DNA of 64,000 nt from Emydura subglobosa. Lineage: Eukaryota; Chordata; Testudines; Chelidae. This document shows positions 11,174 to 24,839 of this stretch, piece by piece; within the stretch, counting starts at the first letter, position 1; each line of letters opens with the position of its first letter. The stretch is taken from the NCBI GenBank assembly GCA_007922225.1, contig ML679969.1:17357999-17421998 (forward strand). Reading direction: 5' to 3'. The notes under the pieces were generated by a model that saw only the letters and a list, made by a program, of their open reading frames with translations, was not told the DNA's origin and searched no databases. Both the position numbers and the translations under genes were made by a program.

Positions 11174-14100
11174 TTGGTTGGAAAATGTTTTTGACTGCTT
11201 TTGTGAAATTGAAAGGCACTAACAGTTTGAATTAAATTAACTGCAGTGTGTTAAAAGCCTCCTGCCTAATGTTTTTAAAGTTGTCTTTTATTTGTGTTTC
11301 ACTGATGTGTTGAACTGATCAAAGTGACTGTCAGTGAATTATTAAATATGAAATCAGCTGCTTTAGGCACAAAGCAATCACCCTCTCCCTAGCAGTGAAG
11401 CGGATGTGTTTAGAGGGAAGGGACCACAGAAAATGAAACATTCACCAGAACCTGAAATTGCTTCCCTTTCTGGAGCCACGAAGGTCAGATATTTGCTCCC
11501 TTTCTAGTTTCAAGAGGGAGAGATTGTCTGAAACGCAGTTTTCTGACAGCAGAGCTCAAAGAGAGTTTAGCAGAAACTTGGGGAACTTCAGTCCAGGAAA
11601 ACAGCTGCCTTTAGTTGCCAGTAATACAAACATTACAACTTCAAGTGCCACGTTTTTTGCAGAAGGAAAGGAGATATGTGATGCACAGGAATATCCACCT
11701 CACCAAAAGGAGTTTAGCATTCTCTTGGTTTCTTGGGGATGTGATGGAATCCTCTTTGACTTAAACTAAGGAGCCACATAGTTTTCTACATGACTTCTGT
11801 TAATGTATGATAATAACTTGAGGATTTCTGGTCTGTGTTGAAATTGCTTTCCGGACAGCTTAAGGTTAGACCTGAGCTATTTAATTGGCGTTAACAATCA
11901 TAGGAAACTACCAGTGCTGCTGACAGGGAGGATTTATTTATAAATATACACGTGTTTATTTTTAAATTAACATTATAAATGATTTATGCTCTTCTCTGTT
12001 AAGAGTTGGTGCCCTGGAAGCACAATGAGTTGCTCTGAGCAGAGCTTTTTGAAATGTGTATTTTTTTCCCAGATCCTTTGTCCTGGGGCTACCTTCTGCT
12101 CCTTCTTTGTGTGTAGTTCTACTCAGAGACACAGTTAATTAGAGGGGGAAAAAGAGAACAAGCAGTAAAATCTGCAAAACTTGCTTCACCTTTCTGTGTG
12201 TGATCCTTGCACCAAGGGACATTTTCGACAGGTGTGTGTGTGAGGTTGGCCTCAGTTTCTTTCCTATTAGATTGAAGCTCAGAGAAGAATCCAGCATTGC
12301 CTTTTGCAGTGCTCTTTGAAAGATGGAGTGGATATGTGTCCTGGGTTTGTGCATACCAATGTTAGTGCTTTTTCTATACCAGAAGACATGGGAAAGTGGC
12401 TTTGCAGACAGAATGCAGGGTTTATGGCTTCCCAAGCCTAACCAGAAAAAATGCCATATGTCACCCATCCCGTCCCAAAGTTTTATGGAAGCCCAGTGAA
12501 CCTACACTGGCCTGCTTTCTGCTGTTCCAAATTCACCCCCACCCCCAGCAAACCCATTATGTGATGGAGTTTCAAGTGTCCCTTGCAGGCTCTTTGCTTT
12601 TTCTGCCCTGCCCCAGATGTCTGCTGCAAACTGCATCATTCAAAGAAGTTTAAATAAAGAACAAGGAGGCCAGAGGGCTGCATTTGACAAATATCAGCTA
12701 AGGTATTTAGGCTAAAGCGTACCATATGCACAGTACAAAGGAATTTCCTTCATGGGAATATTTGCTTAGAATAAAGGAAAGATAGTTTCAGCAAGTCCCT
12801 ATGAATATCTAGTGATCTCTGTTGCTTCACTTTGTATCTGAAAATGTTCTGAAGTTGAGATGTCAATAAAAAGAAAGCTTCATAAAACAATGCCAAAGAA
12901 TAAATGAAATCCTTTTATCTGGTTCCTAGCCAGTCCCCCTGAGGTTCCTGAGACATAGGATAGGGGGACTGCAAGGTCATCTGATGAGAGGTAGCTTAAA
13001 AAGGTGTTTTTTATATCTGCATGAACAGTTAACTGGAGCAATGCGCAGAATGTTTATGGGTGGATTTTGACTTCAGAATGGATTAAAGTTTTTTGTTTTT
13101 AAATCCATCTACAAAATGCCTTGAACTTCAGTATTGTTGTGTGCTCAAAATAATGGCAGTCTTTTAATGTTTGATGCATTGGGTGCCTGCAAGGGATCAA
13201 AGGAGTTTGAAATGGCAGGAGAAGGGGAGGGTTACTGTGGGCATTAACAAGGATCCTTTTGATCCATGAAAGGGGAACACCTGCTCACTACCAAGCAGAA
13301 ATATCAGTGTAAACTTAAAAACCATTAGGGCAGTGTCATATCCTGAACAAAAGTTGGGAGCTGTTATACATAGCTCAAATATCAACAATACCTGAGCCAC
13401 CTAAACAGCCTTGGGGTAATGCAATCTGCTTTGCACCTGAAAAGTATGGATTGGGTGTTCCAAGCCAGAATCACAGCCAACTTCAGAGTGATATCCCAAT
13501 CTCCTCCTGACTAGTGCTGGTACCTGTTACATTTCTGGTTCATGTACCACTTCCTAGCTACTCGTTAACTTCACTTTAACATGGCGTGGCAGAAGCCATG
13601 CCTTATCAGCATAAACCCAATTTCCAACCCTCTTCCTAACTTTCCCAAAAAAGAAACTGATCTCTGTGAATTTCCCAATGCTATATTTTATCCCAGGGAA
13701 AACATTTTCTGGGAAGCTTTTAAAAAAAAACAAAAATCAGAAATGGATCTTTAAAGTTTTGGTGATTTAAAAATGTCCTGGTCAGTGAGTGAAATTCCCC
13801 GGGCTCTTTTTTGCTCATCTTATCTCCAAAATGGCTTTGCCTACAAACCTCCATGTTACTTTGTTTTGTTGTCCTAGTTGTAGAGAGGGACCTGTTAGTG
13901 TGTTTGGGAGGGCTAGTGGGGGAACTACAAAATTATGTCAGGAACCTTCAATAGGGTGTGTGTATGCCCCAGGCAGAGAAGGGGGTCCACGATGCAGGGA
14001 AATAAAGAGGAGGAAGAGCTTTCTCTTTCTATCTAACTCAGCATATGTGTGAAACAAGGTCAGGAAGCTGAAGGAGGGAGGACTAGGAAACAGACCAGCT

Positions 14101-17100
14101 TGTTTAAAACAGACTTTGTAAATTAGGGACTGTTTGTTTTTATCCTAATTAAAGCAGGCCATCCTTTGCTGATTGGTCTTTTTTTGACCAGGCTGGAGAA
14201 AGGTGCAGGCCTGACTTCCCATGTGTAAGGCCAGGATGGCGCAATGTTCAGGGCAGAGGAATATGCATCTTAAAGCTTCAGGACACAGTATTTTGTCTCA
14301 TTTTTTATTTCCTAGTCATTCTTGTACAAAGCTGATTTCACATGTAATTAATTCTGTGTAGCTCCACCGTTCAGTCTTTGATATCGGAGAATTTGTAACC
14401 AGTGTTTGTCTTGATATTTGATACATTTGTTCGTTCACCTTGTACCCTGTCCTCTTGTCATTAAACAAGACTCCCCCAGTCACCTTCCAGGTAACAAGGA
14501 CCCATTGGATATTTTCTGAATACTAGATTCAGAGAGTAGTTTGAGTTCCCCAGCCCCACTCAATAGTCACTCAATGGTCACTCAATAGAAAAACACATTG
14601 GGTGGATTTTACCAGTGCTGATGGCTTTCCTCTGTTTTGAGATCTCTGCACCTCTTTTCCATAAGGTTCTCCCCTGAGAGCTGCTTTGTATTTTGCGCAT
14701 GTTGGGATGCAGAGGTGCTGACTTCTATAGGCCTGCTCCTGATTCTTGAGAACAAGCTGAACTTTGCTGTCAGTTCTTGACGTCCCTTCTCTCTCTGTCA
14801 GTGGTACAGCAGAGTAATATCTGCTGATACAAAGCCATGCATCTTGGTGTGTGACAAATCACTTTTTAATTGCTTGAAGGAAGAAATCCATTAGTCTTCC
14901 CTTTACGTGAGAAGAATAATAATATTCTGCGAAGCATGAACTGGATGAAGTACGAATCTGTGGGCTCTGCTGCTGTTTTCAGTTTGTATCAATGTCCGGC
15001 TCAGAGTATTAAATTTCAGTATGACAAACTTGAACTGTCTGACACCTCAAAGTGGTTTGCATGCATGAATCAGAAGGGGAGCAAGCACTATAGAAACAGG
15101 GAAGAGCATTTAAATGGTGCATTAATTCTCTAAATGAATTTGTCACGTTTCATGCAAAATCCATCTCCTCTTAAACAAGTTCCAGTCATCAACCTGCTCA
15201 GCAGCATAGCAGAAAAGAAGCAAGTAGGTTTGGACCCTTCTGCGCACAACACCGACCAGCTTTCTTGCATATCACGGCTTCCCACGCAGAAAACCTCAGA
15301 GCATTTCTTCATGTGAAATTATTGTCGTCCATCTTCATTTAAACTTATTGCTATGAAAAAATGTTCAAAAGGTCTCCACTGAGCTGTCAGCAGCTGTAGT
15401 TTCACTGACTGCCTTGGCTGGATCTGATGGATAGTTCAGACAGATTTGGAGATTCTTCCGGTATCTCATATTGGAAGAATCCAGTTTATGGCAAAGTATA
15501 AATCCCTGAACTTTGTGTTGTTAAACTTGCTATCCCTACTGCATCTAAAGTGTCATTAAAACAGAACCGTGCTCCAGCAGATCTGTCACTAAGATACAAA
15601 TCCTCTTTCTGTGCTACTAGCATAGATGATGCATTTGCAAATGTCCCTTAGTTTAAAAACAAGGAGATTAGGTCATGATGGTCCAAAGCTATTTTAAAAA
15701 GATCTTAAAGCCCAGGAAAAATTGAGTTATTTTGTCACTATTATTGTATTTAATAAAGGAAAAACAAAAAAGAATATTCTCATGTGACTTTGACCCATGA
15801 AATACAGATACTCCCTTTTTAACAAGCATCTGCAGTTGTAACCATCACTCTGGTCAGAATGAGGCTAGAAGCTCATGTTTTGAAATATAGGACAAATTAC
15901 ATTTTAGCTGATTACCTTAAGTGATTAGACTTATGATATCTCTGATTAGTCAGAAATTTAGGGGGAATCATGAATTTTAGATATGATAGTTGGCAACTAA
16001 TTTTTCTTCTGAAGATGAATACCACATTTTTTTTGAGAGACTGTGTCCATTAAAATCTTCCTTTTGTGATGCTAGATTAAATTTGGTGAAGTTCTAGACT
16101 GATTAAACTAGAGTCAAACTGTGCGGGTCACCCGGAAACTAAGAAATAATTAGCCATGTGATGTATGGCTAAGAAACCTCCTGGGCACAAATTGAGATTC
16201 ATGTGAGACCGATAGGGTATCACATGTGCAATTTGCTTGCTGAGGACAGGCTAAAGGGAAAGCCAGTGCCCAGTATGCACTACATGTACGTTTTCATTGG
16301 CACCATTTATCAGGCAGAGAGAATCCCCAAATCTACTATTGGAGAAATAAAGAAAACTCCTGGTGGTATTTTGCTCTTTTGATATTAGGAGAGTGAAGAT
16401 TTCCTTTTATCTTGCTGTGCAACTGTGACCTATACTAGACTGATACCACAGTGATCCGAAGTAGCAACAGATTACTATGGAGCAGGCTCACATTGCAGAG
16501 ACACCACTTGATTAGTTTGTCTCTTAGCCTTCATCTCACTATGTTTTATTAGAGATAAAAGTTACCAATCTATGTAAAAAACACCCCATCATGATCTTCT
16601 GCACCTTCTCCACTTTCTCCCTTTGTAAAGAATTCATGGTGTTCTCTGGATGAGCATGTCCCCCCAATATCCCAATTGGATCACTCAGGATTAAACAAGA
16701 TTTATACTAATTCTGGGTAACAGGGAAAATTACTTGACCAAGACTTATTTAGAAGATTGTGTTGTTAAACTGATATAACATTATCATTGTACTTTCAAAT
16801 GTATAACTTGGTTAGGAAAATCTTGGTACTGAGGTAGTTAACAAATTTAAATTTGTGATACAAAATATTGATCAAAGCAAGGGAAGATTATCCAAATTGT
16901 ATACTATATTCATTAATTATGAATAAGACCTTCAAATAAGATATACTGACAGTGGAGAGACTGATTTCAGAACTAGAGAGAGCTACCCAAGGAGTATAGA
17001 GGCACGGCTCTACAATGCCTATTCTATATACTAAGAGGTTTTTTAACACCTCAAAGCTTATATTGAAAAGGAAGTCTTTACGCAGATGATATAATTTAGC

Positions 17101-19861
17101 ATTTGGTAATTGAATCACAGGTGATACAGATTTTGAGGGAACAATTAATGAGAGAAATTAGTGGGATTTGGGGCCCTCTGTATACATCCAAGAAAAGATG
17201 ACCCTCTTTATTAATTGTGATCACACATCTCACAATAACAGCCCGTTGGCGCACACTCCACACCCCAAGTCCCACATTGGACAACTGGCTTTTGCAGAGC
17301 TTGGGATATTCTTGTCATGGATAAAGCCTATTAGCACAAAACATAGTGAAAATAATCATCAATATGTTGCTGTTTAGCTTCTTTTCCTTAAGCATACTGA
17401 GACCTGGTACTCAAACAGCAGTACCACCGAATTTACTGACCATGGTACCATGTTGATTTTCCTTGTATTATATGTTAGTTAATACTAAATGTATTATATT
17501 AATTTATTTAATCTATGATTACTTTTAATGATTATTTATAACTGAGACATCTATGTTCTTTAATTGTGCTTTCAAAACAGAATAACTACTGTTATCAGTG
17601 CCCATAACAATATATATAAGTATACAACAGGATTCAGTTTGCATATCAAAAGATAAGCTAAAATGGACCAAATCTATGCTATTCCAGAGCGTGTCAGAGA
17701 CCAGGAGTGGTATGTATTCCTAGCACTTTATCCATGCTGTCCCAGAGATCTTGTCCACTTGTGAGATGATGCATAGATAGCTTGTCCAGCCTGCTGGAAG
17801 ATCTTGTGGACAGACATGACAGATTGGGGATATGCCTGTGTCAGTGAATTGCCTGTTGTTTTGTAAACCCCATTTTGTATCAAGGACTCAACTTTGTATT
17901 GTAACCTCCTTTGTGAAGTAGGGCATCCATTTGGTGTAATGGGGCCTGGATGTCTGTAAAGCTTTCATAGAGCCATCAGCTTTGACTGACTCTACACAGA
18001 AGCCTATTGTGCCGGAGGAGAGGCTGGAACCCAGATCTACCGTGGCTGAAGCACATGGTTAAAAGGGTGGTTAGAGACCATTTTAACAGAGGGGTGCATT
18101 TCTAAGCAAGGGGCCAGACTACTGTGACATGGAAGAAGACCAGGGCAGGAAGGGATCCCTGGCCTAACCAAACTGAAGACTCAAAGGAGAGGTGTATTCC
18201 CCCGCAGTATACAGTGCAGTAAAACCTTATACGTTCAAAATCTCTGTTCTGTCCCCTGGTAGGAGTTGTTTACTCATCATGGACTGAAATGTTGAAACTA
18301 TCAATAAATACTGTACATAACTTCCAGTTAATGTACAGAAGTAGCACTGGTATAATACATAGATTAACCATGCCTTCATACCCTATGATTCTATGATTTA
18401 GAATATCATCACGCGCCTGACATCATACATTCCTGACTCTACCCAGGAGTTTCAATATATGTGTACTCCTTCACTACGTCCATGTTGCATCTTCTAGTTC
18501 TCATCTTGAGATGTTCTCACTGGGATTTCACAGCAATTCACAAATACAACAAGGATTGAAGGGTTTATTTGGGACTCTTTTTTGCTAATCTTCTGCTCAG
18601 TATAAAAATCAGAATAACCTCTGAGTTGCAATGCTGCAGCAGCTGGATTCTTCCCGTGCCTCTGAGATAATCCAGCCTTGTTTTAATAGAAGCAACTGTT
18701 CATAGACCATGTATGAAAATATAACTAATTCTTCAGGCAAGCCAGCAGTCTGGGAGCACCAGGCCTCCATCTACTCAAGGCTTTTTGGGCTTTTTGGTGA
18801 ATTTCTAATTCAAAACCTCAAATAATTGGGTTTTTGGATGCTTATCTGAAATGGAGGCCTCCATTCCCAGAGACCCCTGCTCCCAACAGTTACATTGATG
18901 TAAATCCAGAGTAACTCCATCAACTTCACTAGAGATTACTGTGAACAGACTAGAAATTGACTCTAGTTTGAAGGAGAGCATATTAACATGCTGTTGGCTA
19001 TTTCAAGGGATCCTAAACTGTCTCAGTTTGGTAACAGGGTGAAAGGGCAAATAAAGTTACCAAAAAGGGCTAAAAATAAGCTCATCTGGTAAGAATATGT
19101 GAAAAATTAATGGAAGGTAGGGAGAAGATAAATAGAAAGAATCCGCCAGTGGAAAAAGGAAGAATAAAAAACTGTTAGACAGAATTTGGAGTTCTCCTTG
19201 ACTTCCATGAATAGGACAATACCCAAGAAGTCCCAATATCTGTATTACTAAGAGCTATGACACCACCCTCCTCTAACGTCTAGTTTTTGATTGGATTAAT
19301 ACATGTGATTTTTTTTCTATTTTTGTGCAACACACCATTTTCCATAACCTGTCTTTATTGAGGAATCACTTCTGCTTTTGTATGTGATGTGAGTAAACAA
19401 AAGAAAGAAAAATGGATGGAGAAATGGTAACTGGGAAGTGCTCTAAAAAATGAAAGAAATCAGTCTGTGCACTCAGAACACAAGTGTAGTGTGTTTTCTG
19501 CAGCAGGAATTTGTACAGTATCCTGTCAGATTTTTTATTTGTTACTGAAGCAATCATATGATGATTGTTATTGGGCTGAATCTATAGAAAGTCTTCATGT
19601 TTAGAAAATACAGATATCAAGATCTCCTACAGTCAAGTTAGTTCAGTGCACCTGAACTCATCTTTCTATTTCCAGCAGGTGTTATTGCATGTAACACCAT
19701 CTCTCCTCCCCGAATCTGGAATTAAGCCTCAGGTTTCAAGTCTCTACTTTCCTCTACTTTCAGCAAATATCCAGGAAACCCACCGGCAAACTGTGTATCT
19801 CATCTTCTTTTAATGGTTGGTATGCATACAGGATAACCACCTATCACTTCTACCAGTTTTT

Positions 19862-20095
19862 CCATTAGCTCAAGTGATAGAAGTCTGTGCTGTGGATCTA
19901 AAGGTCTGAACCCTGCTGATGACCCAAGCTGTAATCAGAATGGTTCCATGTGATAGAATTTGTGCTTTTTCAGTTTTTATTTTATTTTCTTACTTGGAAA
20001 ATTACAACCAAAAACTAGGTGAAAAGAATATTAAGGTTGAATGATTAAGCACTCAAAAGTTAAGAAATGCCAGAATTAAGGTTGTCCATGCATCA
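19862..20095 (+). mobile_element. tRNA-derived SINE, diverged
   Basis: An A-box-like tagctcaagtga (19866-19877) matches the consensus except for the last base. It is followed by agaagtctgtgctgtggatc and a decayed B box (ggtctgaaccc), then the same gatgac junction seen in the 7.2-kb copy. The tail reads gttaagaaatgccagaatta then aggttgtccatgc. It abuts the CR1 that starts at 20096. Confidence 0.65.
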
Positions 20096-20720
20096 GAACA
20101 TAAGAATAGCCATAATGAGTCAAACCAAAGGTCTTAGCCCAATGTCTTCCAGAAGTTGGGAATGGGTGATGGGAAGATTAGCTGTTCTGTTCATTCCCTC
20201 TGAAGCACCTGGCATTGCCCACTGTCAGAGGATACTGAGCTAGATGGACCATTGGTCTGACCCAGTATGCCTTTCTTATGTTCCAACAATGGCCAAAGTC
20301 AGATGCTTCAGTGGGAATGAATAGAATAGGGCAGCTATAAGTGATCCATACCCTGTCATCTAGTTCCAGTTTCTAGCTAATCCTCCTTGAATTTATCTAA
20401 TTAGTTTTTTACCCCAGTTATACTTTTGGTCTTCCCAACATCCCTTGGCAATGAGTTCCTCAGGTTGACTGTGTGTTGTGTGAAGAAGTACTACCTTGTG
20501 TTTGTTGAAAACCTGCTTCCTGTTCATTTTATTGGGGAACCCCTGTTTCTTGTATTATGGGAAGGGATAAATCACACTAGCTTATTCACATTCTCCACAC
20601 CATTTGTGATGTTATAGATCTCTGTCATATGCCCCCTTAGTCGACTCTTTTCTAAGATGAACAGTCCCAGTCTTTTTAATCTCTCCTCGTGTGGAAGTTA
20701 TTCCATAACCCTAAAACAAT
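20096..20720 (-). mobile_element. CR1 LINE 3' region, minus strand, interrupted
   Basis: Read on the plus strand, it begins aacataagaatagccataat, the inverse of the CR1 3' end, and resumes after an inserted piece with caatggccaaagtcagatgc. It then runs through gaatttatctaattagtttt and ggcaatgagttcctcaggtt to gactcttttctaagatgaac, tctctcctcgtgtggaag and ttccataaccct. These are the reverse complement of the CR1 segment with aagacgactaaggggagatatga and ccactcc-type phrases. No open frame remains. Confidence 0.85.
20154..20283 (+). mobile_element. short CR1 3' end nested in the opposite-strand CR1
   Basis: The segment agaagttgggaatgggtgat through gctagatggaccattggtct and cttatgttcc is a plus-strand CR1 3' end. 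It sits inside the minus-strand CR1 between cccaatgtcttcc and caatggcc, which are adjacent in an uninterrupted copy. The short ttcc at both sides could be a small target duplication. Confidence 0.75.
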
Positions 20721-20811
20721 AATAGTAGTAATGCAAAAAAGCCTTCCTGTGCATAGGCATTATGATGCAGTCTTTAAACACATGACCATATACTATTTTT
20801 CTACAGAGTCC

Positions 20812-20901
20812 CCATTTTCCAAAGACACTTAGAAGTCTAAGTCACACTGAAAAGCAATAGGACTTAGGCTTGGAAGTTACTAAGGCACATTTGAAAATTT
20901 T
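20812..20901. repeat. palindromic dispersed repeat
   Basis: The left arm attttccaaagacacttaga agtctaagtc and the right arm gacttaggcttggaagttac taaggcacatttgaaaat are near reverse complements. The aagtgcctaagt-type vocabulary is a widespread fold-back repeat in amniotes as I recall it. Confidence 0.6.
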
Positions 20902-20904
20902 ACC

Positions 20905-22740
20905 TGAGAACAAACTAAATTAATAGCATAGCTAATCTGCCATAATTAAATAGTCTTTGAAGTGATTGGTAGAGCAGCAGAAATAATGCAGAGGAATACA
21001 CAATAGAGATACAACATGTGCTACTTCATGGTCATAACATAATCTCTCTTTATATGAGAAGCAATATAGCTGTCTATGAAATATTAATTAATATTGTGTA
21101 ATCTCTGTAAAAAAGTCAAATTCAGCAATCTTTATAGTGTGATGGATGCAGATTACCAAAAAAATGTAGACTGTGAGCATTATGAGTTCAGCTCTCCAGC
21201 CTGGGATAATACAGACTTTTCTTCTGTGCAGAGGTGTTTTTGATTATTTTACCAGATCATGAATTTTACCTTTAATGAATACTTCAGTGTAAAAAGAGAG
21301 ACAGGACAGATTGTCTGTGAGTGAAGTCTACCTCTGAAAAGGATCAGTGGTTTAAGTGAGATTTTAGTGGTACCTAGTTGTTGTGTTGGCCCTTTGTCAG
21401 GGGAATTTCACTCTTATATTAACCTCAATCTGAATGTTATTTGACAGCTATAAATCTGTCCTCATATTTGTACTCTATTTTTAGAAGGAATTTCACCTTT
21501 GCAATGGGGGATTAACTTTACATCTGAGTTTATGGAGATCATGGTATGTGCAAAGAAATTATACTAGTGTACACATTTCTGATGGAGTTTAATTGTTCAA
21601 ATTTTAGTAAACAGTCCCTAGTTCACTATCCAACCTGTAATATGAAACACTTATCTGGTTACAGTTCTTTCTTGCTTATGGGACCAATAAATGAATTCGC
21701 ATTTGCAAGTTAGATAAATCCTTTGAATGTATTATTGATGCAAACAAATGAGGGTTCAGGCTCTAGACAATACCTAATGAAGCTGACTCAACACAGGCTG
21801 TTCCTGCTGAAGGGTGCCAGGTTCAGTGCAGAAAGATTGATGCCAGTTTCATCCCATAATTATCCTGTGGTTTACACTCTTTTTATACTTTATTTGCCTA
21901 GGCACAAGACTAAAGACACCACAACAGGTAATTAATTACTGGCAATCCGCTGGCAGCTATTAAAAAAGATCCTGCACAACTGATAGCATTTGACTGTATC
22001 TGAGCTTTCATCTTTATATTGACTCAAAGCCCAGGGATTCTGGATTATTTTTTCTAGCGAATTTTGCTATTCAGAATATCTTTCAGAAAAAGGCTGTGTC
22101 TTGTGTTCTCTTTTCTGAATGAGAAATGTGTTTTTCAGCTGTGGATTTCACCTACTGCTAATAACCTTAATTAACAATCCTTTATGTATAGATCTGAATT
22201 ATAAATAGACCATTCAGAATTCAAAGGTGGGTAGAGACGTGGGGAAAATACCTTCAGATGGCTTGAATCTTTACCTATCACAGATGTGAAAATGTACTTT
22301 TCCTAACTAGCTAGTCCCCTTTTCCCTGAGGGCAAATGGTTACCTTGCTATTACATCTCTGAGAGGTGTATTCCAAGGTCTCAGTTTAATTCAGAAAATA
22401 CATCTTGATGCTGTATGGCATATTGCGGGGGAAATCTGCCATGCACACAGCGAAATCATGTTTATTGGAAGTAGATAACAATTTCCATTTTGAAAACTAG
22501 TGTTTATGACATTATGAAAAGGATGTAATGTAAGTGAACAGTAGCATGTCTTTCCTGCAAGCATTTCTGATTTTGGCTGAGTGCTCCAGAGATTGCACAC
22601 ATGCACATGCTATCTCCACAAATATACCATACTGTGTAGTATCAATGACCAGCATACCCTGAACACCACTATCATGTAAACAGCGCTGGGGATCCTTTAG
22701 TATCTTCAGGTAATTTACACGGTTCTTTGTGAATCCTACA
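20905..22740. other. unique AT-rich DNA, no supported gene
   Basis: No repeat boundary or recognisable frame is visible in this stretch. Confidence 0.45.
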
Positions 22741-22744
22741 CTGA

Positions 22745-22920
22745 AATCTGCCACAGGGTCTTAGAGTTAAGGCACTGGACTGGATGAGACTCAGGAGATT
22801 GGGGTGCAGTTCTCAGATGTGCAACAAATTCCCTGTGTATCCTTGATCATATTACTTAATCTCTGGGTGCATCATTTTCCTCATCTTCAAAATGGAGATA
22901 ATGTTTTAATTAATTGTTGT
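22745..22920 (+). mobile_element. MIR SINE with tRNA-like head
   Basis: The head gagttaaggcactggactgg and actcaggagattggggtgca matches the MIR tRNA-derived 5' half. It is followed by attacttaatctctgggtgc and tcttcaaaatggagataatg from the core. The order and spacing are those of a nearly full-length but diverged MIR. Confidence 0.75.
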
Positions 22921-22924
22921 TAAT

Positions 22925-24660
22925 TGATGATAGTGAGGGTGTTTGAATTCTATGATGATGGGGCTGTATGAGTACCTCACTAGATAGAGGTATGGGTTTA
23001 AAAAGCCTGAGACTGGAGAATACTATACTATTAAGTTTTGTTGCCACAGTTTGAGATAACATTACCATTAAGATCTTCCCAAACAAGTAGCCATAAAAAC
23101 ACCAGAGCATTTTTCAGAAACCTTTTTTTTTTTTGGCCCTCTCTAGGGGAACAAACCAGACTCAAAATGCAAGTGATAGATCACATTCCAACTCACTGTC
23201 TGGCAAAGAAAAATATTGAATAACTAGGGAATGGGTTTTGTCTTTCCAATTGCTGTAGCTTTGCCTTTTCCTATTAAACCTGTTGTGTCCAGGCAGCACT
23301 ATCTAGAAAGCACAGTCGATTGTACTTTATACAGATCAGCTTGGAACTATTCCCATAGATATTTGTCTGTAGGTTGAAATGCATTTTGCTTTTTAGATAT
23401 AGCAGAAAAGTGGGTTCAGTCAGCTGTGATCTTATTTCCATTTTTCCCATTGGTCTGGTGTGGCTGCCTAGAGAAAGTAGCAGAGAAATGTGAAGCTCTC
23501 CCACTGACAGTGAGAAAGTGACATCCAACATAGGATAGGGCAAAGAGAGCAGGGAAATGTTCTGCTTCAGTTGTCTGGGATGTCATCAAATCTTGCAGTG
23601 GAAATACAGAACCCTGAGGTTAGTGGGCATGTATAGAGAGAATGGGTGCAGTGTTGCTATGCTGCAGTTGCTCTTACTGACGGGACCGTTCAGCTTTGTT
23701 TTGTAGCAGCATTCTAGTTCCCTTCCGTGGATATTAGTACCAAGAGGACTATCAGGGTGATTTCACTACGATATCCTGCTTACTTCTCTACTTCAGTCAT
23801 TTCCTTAATTTACTTTCTAAATGTCATTAACCTATACATTTAAGTTCTTCTAAATGGAATAACTTGCTTAGGTTTATTCAGTTGGTCAGTAAGACAGAAC
23901 TGGGCACGGTTACGGGAGGGCATTAGGTGCCAGTTTCACTCTGGGACTCTGTGTTGATTTGTTGTTCAGTCAGCTCTGGTTGTTTTCAAAGATGAGACAA
24001 GAAAAATGAGACTGGGCTGAAACAATTAGCATCTCCTGCTGCCTAGGAAATCATCATTCTATTGTTTAGCAAGTTGATTATGGAGAAGTTTGTAGGATAA
24101 AACTAGCTTAAAGGGGCAGTGTCAGGACCAAGAGCCCCAATATTTACTCAGCTGTGAAGAGGACATGTTCCACTCTTCTCGAAAGTAAGAAGGGTTCATA
24201 TAGGATTCTCAGACTTGTACTGAAAATGCTGGGACCCCTGGGTGCTGAGCGCCTGGGACTGTGCACCACACAAAGCCCTGTCCCTGCCCCACCAGCTTGA
24301 TTCCTGTGAGCAAGGGTGGTATGGGAGTAGTGAAGGATCCTGAGACCTGATTCTCTTCTTCCATCATTTATGTCTGTGCAAATTGAGTGTAAAAACATGA
24401 TGTTTTTTATGTGAGTGAGAAAAAAGTTCTGATTTGGGGGTGTTTTACTCTTACTTTGCACAGCAGTAAATTAGTGCACAAGATCCACTTCAGGGAGAAC
24501 ATGTTCCCTGATCACTGCATTCCTCATCAGAATCTGGTGTATCTGAGACTTCGGGCATAAATCAAAGTGCAGCATATGGTCATAGTTCAAAGGACAACTA
24601 GTAGGGAAGTCTCATTTCAGGCCTCCCAGCCATTTCTCAAGACCGTCTCTATGTTGCTTA
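22925..24660. other. unique DNA, no supported gene
   Basis: Only a poly-T run at 23124-23135 and chance frames were seen. The stretch near 24250-24300 (ccctgtccctgccccaccag) may be a scrap of an L2/MIR-type repeat. Confidence 0.4.
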
Positions 24661-24663
24661 GAC

Positions 24664-24836
24664 TCAGACTGTGAGGCCCGAAGAAACTATCGTGATCATG
24701 TAGTCTGATCTCCTGCACATCACAGGCCCCAGAACCTCACCCACCCATTCCTGTACTAGACCCAGCACCTCTGGCTGAGTTACTGAAGCCCTCAAATCAT
24801 GATTTAAAAACTTCAGGTTACAGAGAATCTGTTATA
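24664..24836 (-). mobile_element. CR1 3' fragment, old, minus strand
   Basis: On the plus strand it reads tcgtgatcatgtagtctgat then ctcctgcacatcacaggccc and tcatgatttaaaaacttcag. This is the inverse of an older CR1 subfamily 3' end (gatcatctagtctgacctcctg and ataacacaggcc). Confidence 0.7.
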
Positions 24837-24839
24837 CAG

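Larger units (their letters stand above)
9480..19860. other. long largely unique stretch
   Basis: About 10 kb with only simple repeats (9955-9983 and 11139-11173), a small triplicated actcaatrgtc at 14558-14588 and a CR1-like tail scrap tatgattctatga near 18385. No frame over 103 residues is present and none is recognised. Bases 17680-18310 contain cccattttgtatcaagga, ttgtattgtaacctcc and aataaatactg, which could be an old terminal repeat or 3' end, but no boundaries are visible. Confidence 0.45.

Noticed and set aside
11458..11769. 103-codon frame
   Set aside because: No domain, no family resemblance and no supporting splice signals; consistent with chance.
14870..15133. 87-codon frame considered as an exon
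   Set aside because: It starts inside plain AT-rich sequence, has no known motif and no neighbouring coding pieces.
17680..18310. Old LTR or retroviral terminal repeat
   Set aside because: An AATAAA-like signal and a promoter-like composition were noted, but no paired copy, TG...CA ends or target duplication could be found.
18384..18400. Separate CR1 insertion at tatgattctatga
   Set aside because: Only the terminal repeat-like octamer is present, with no CR1 body upstream; too short to call.
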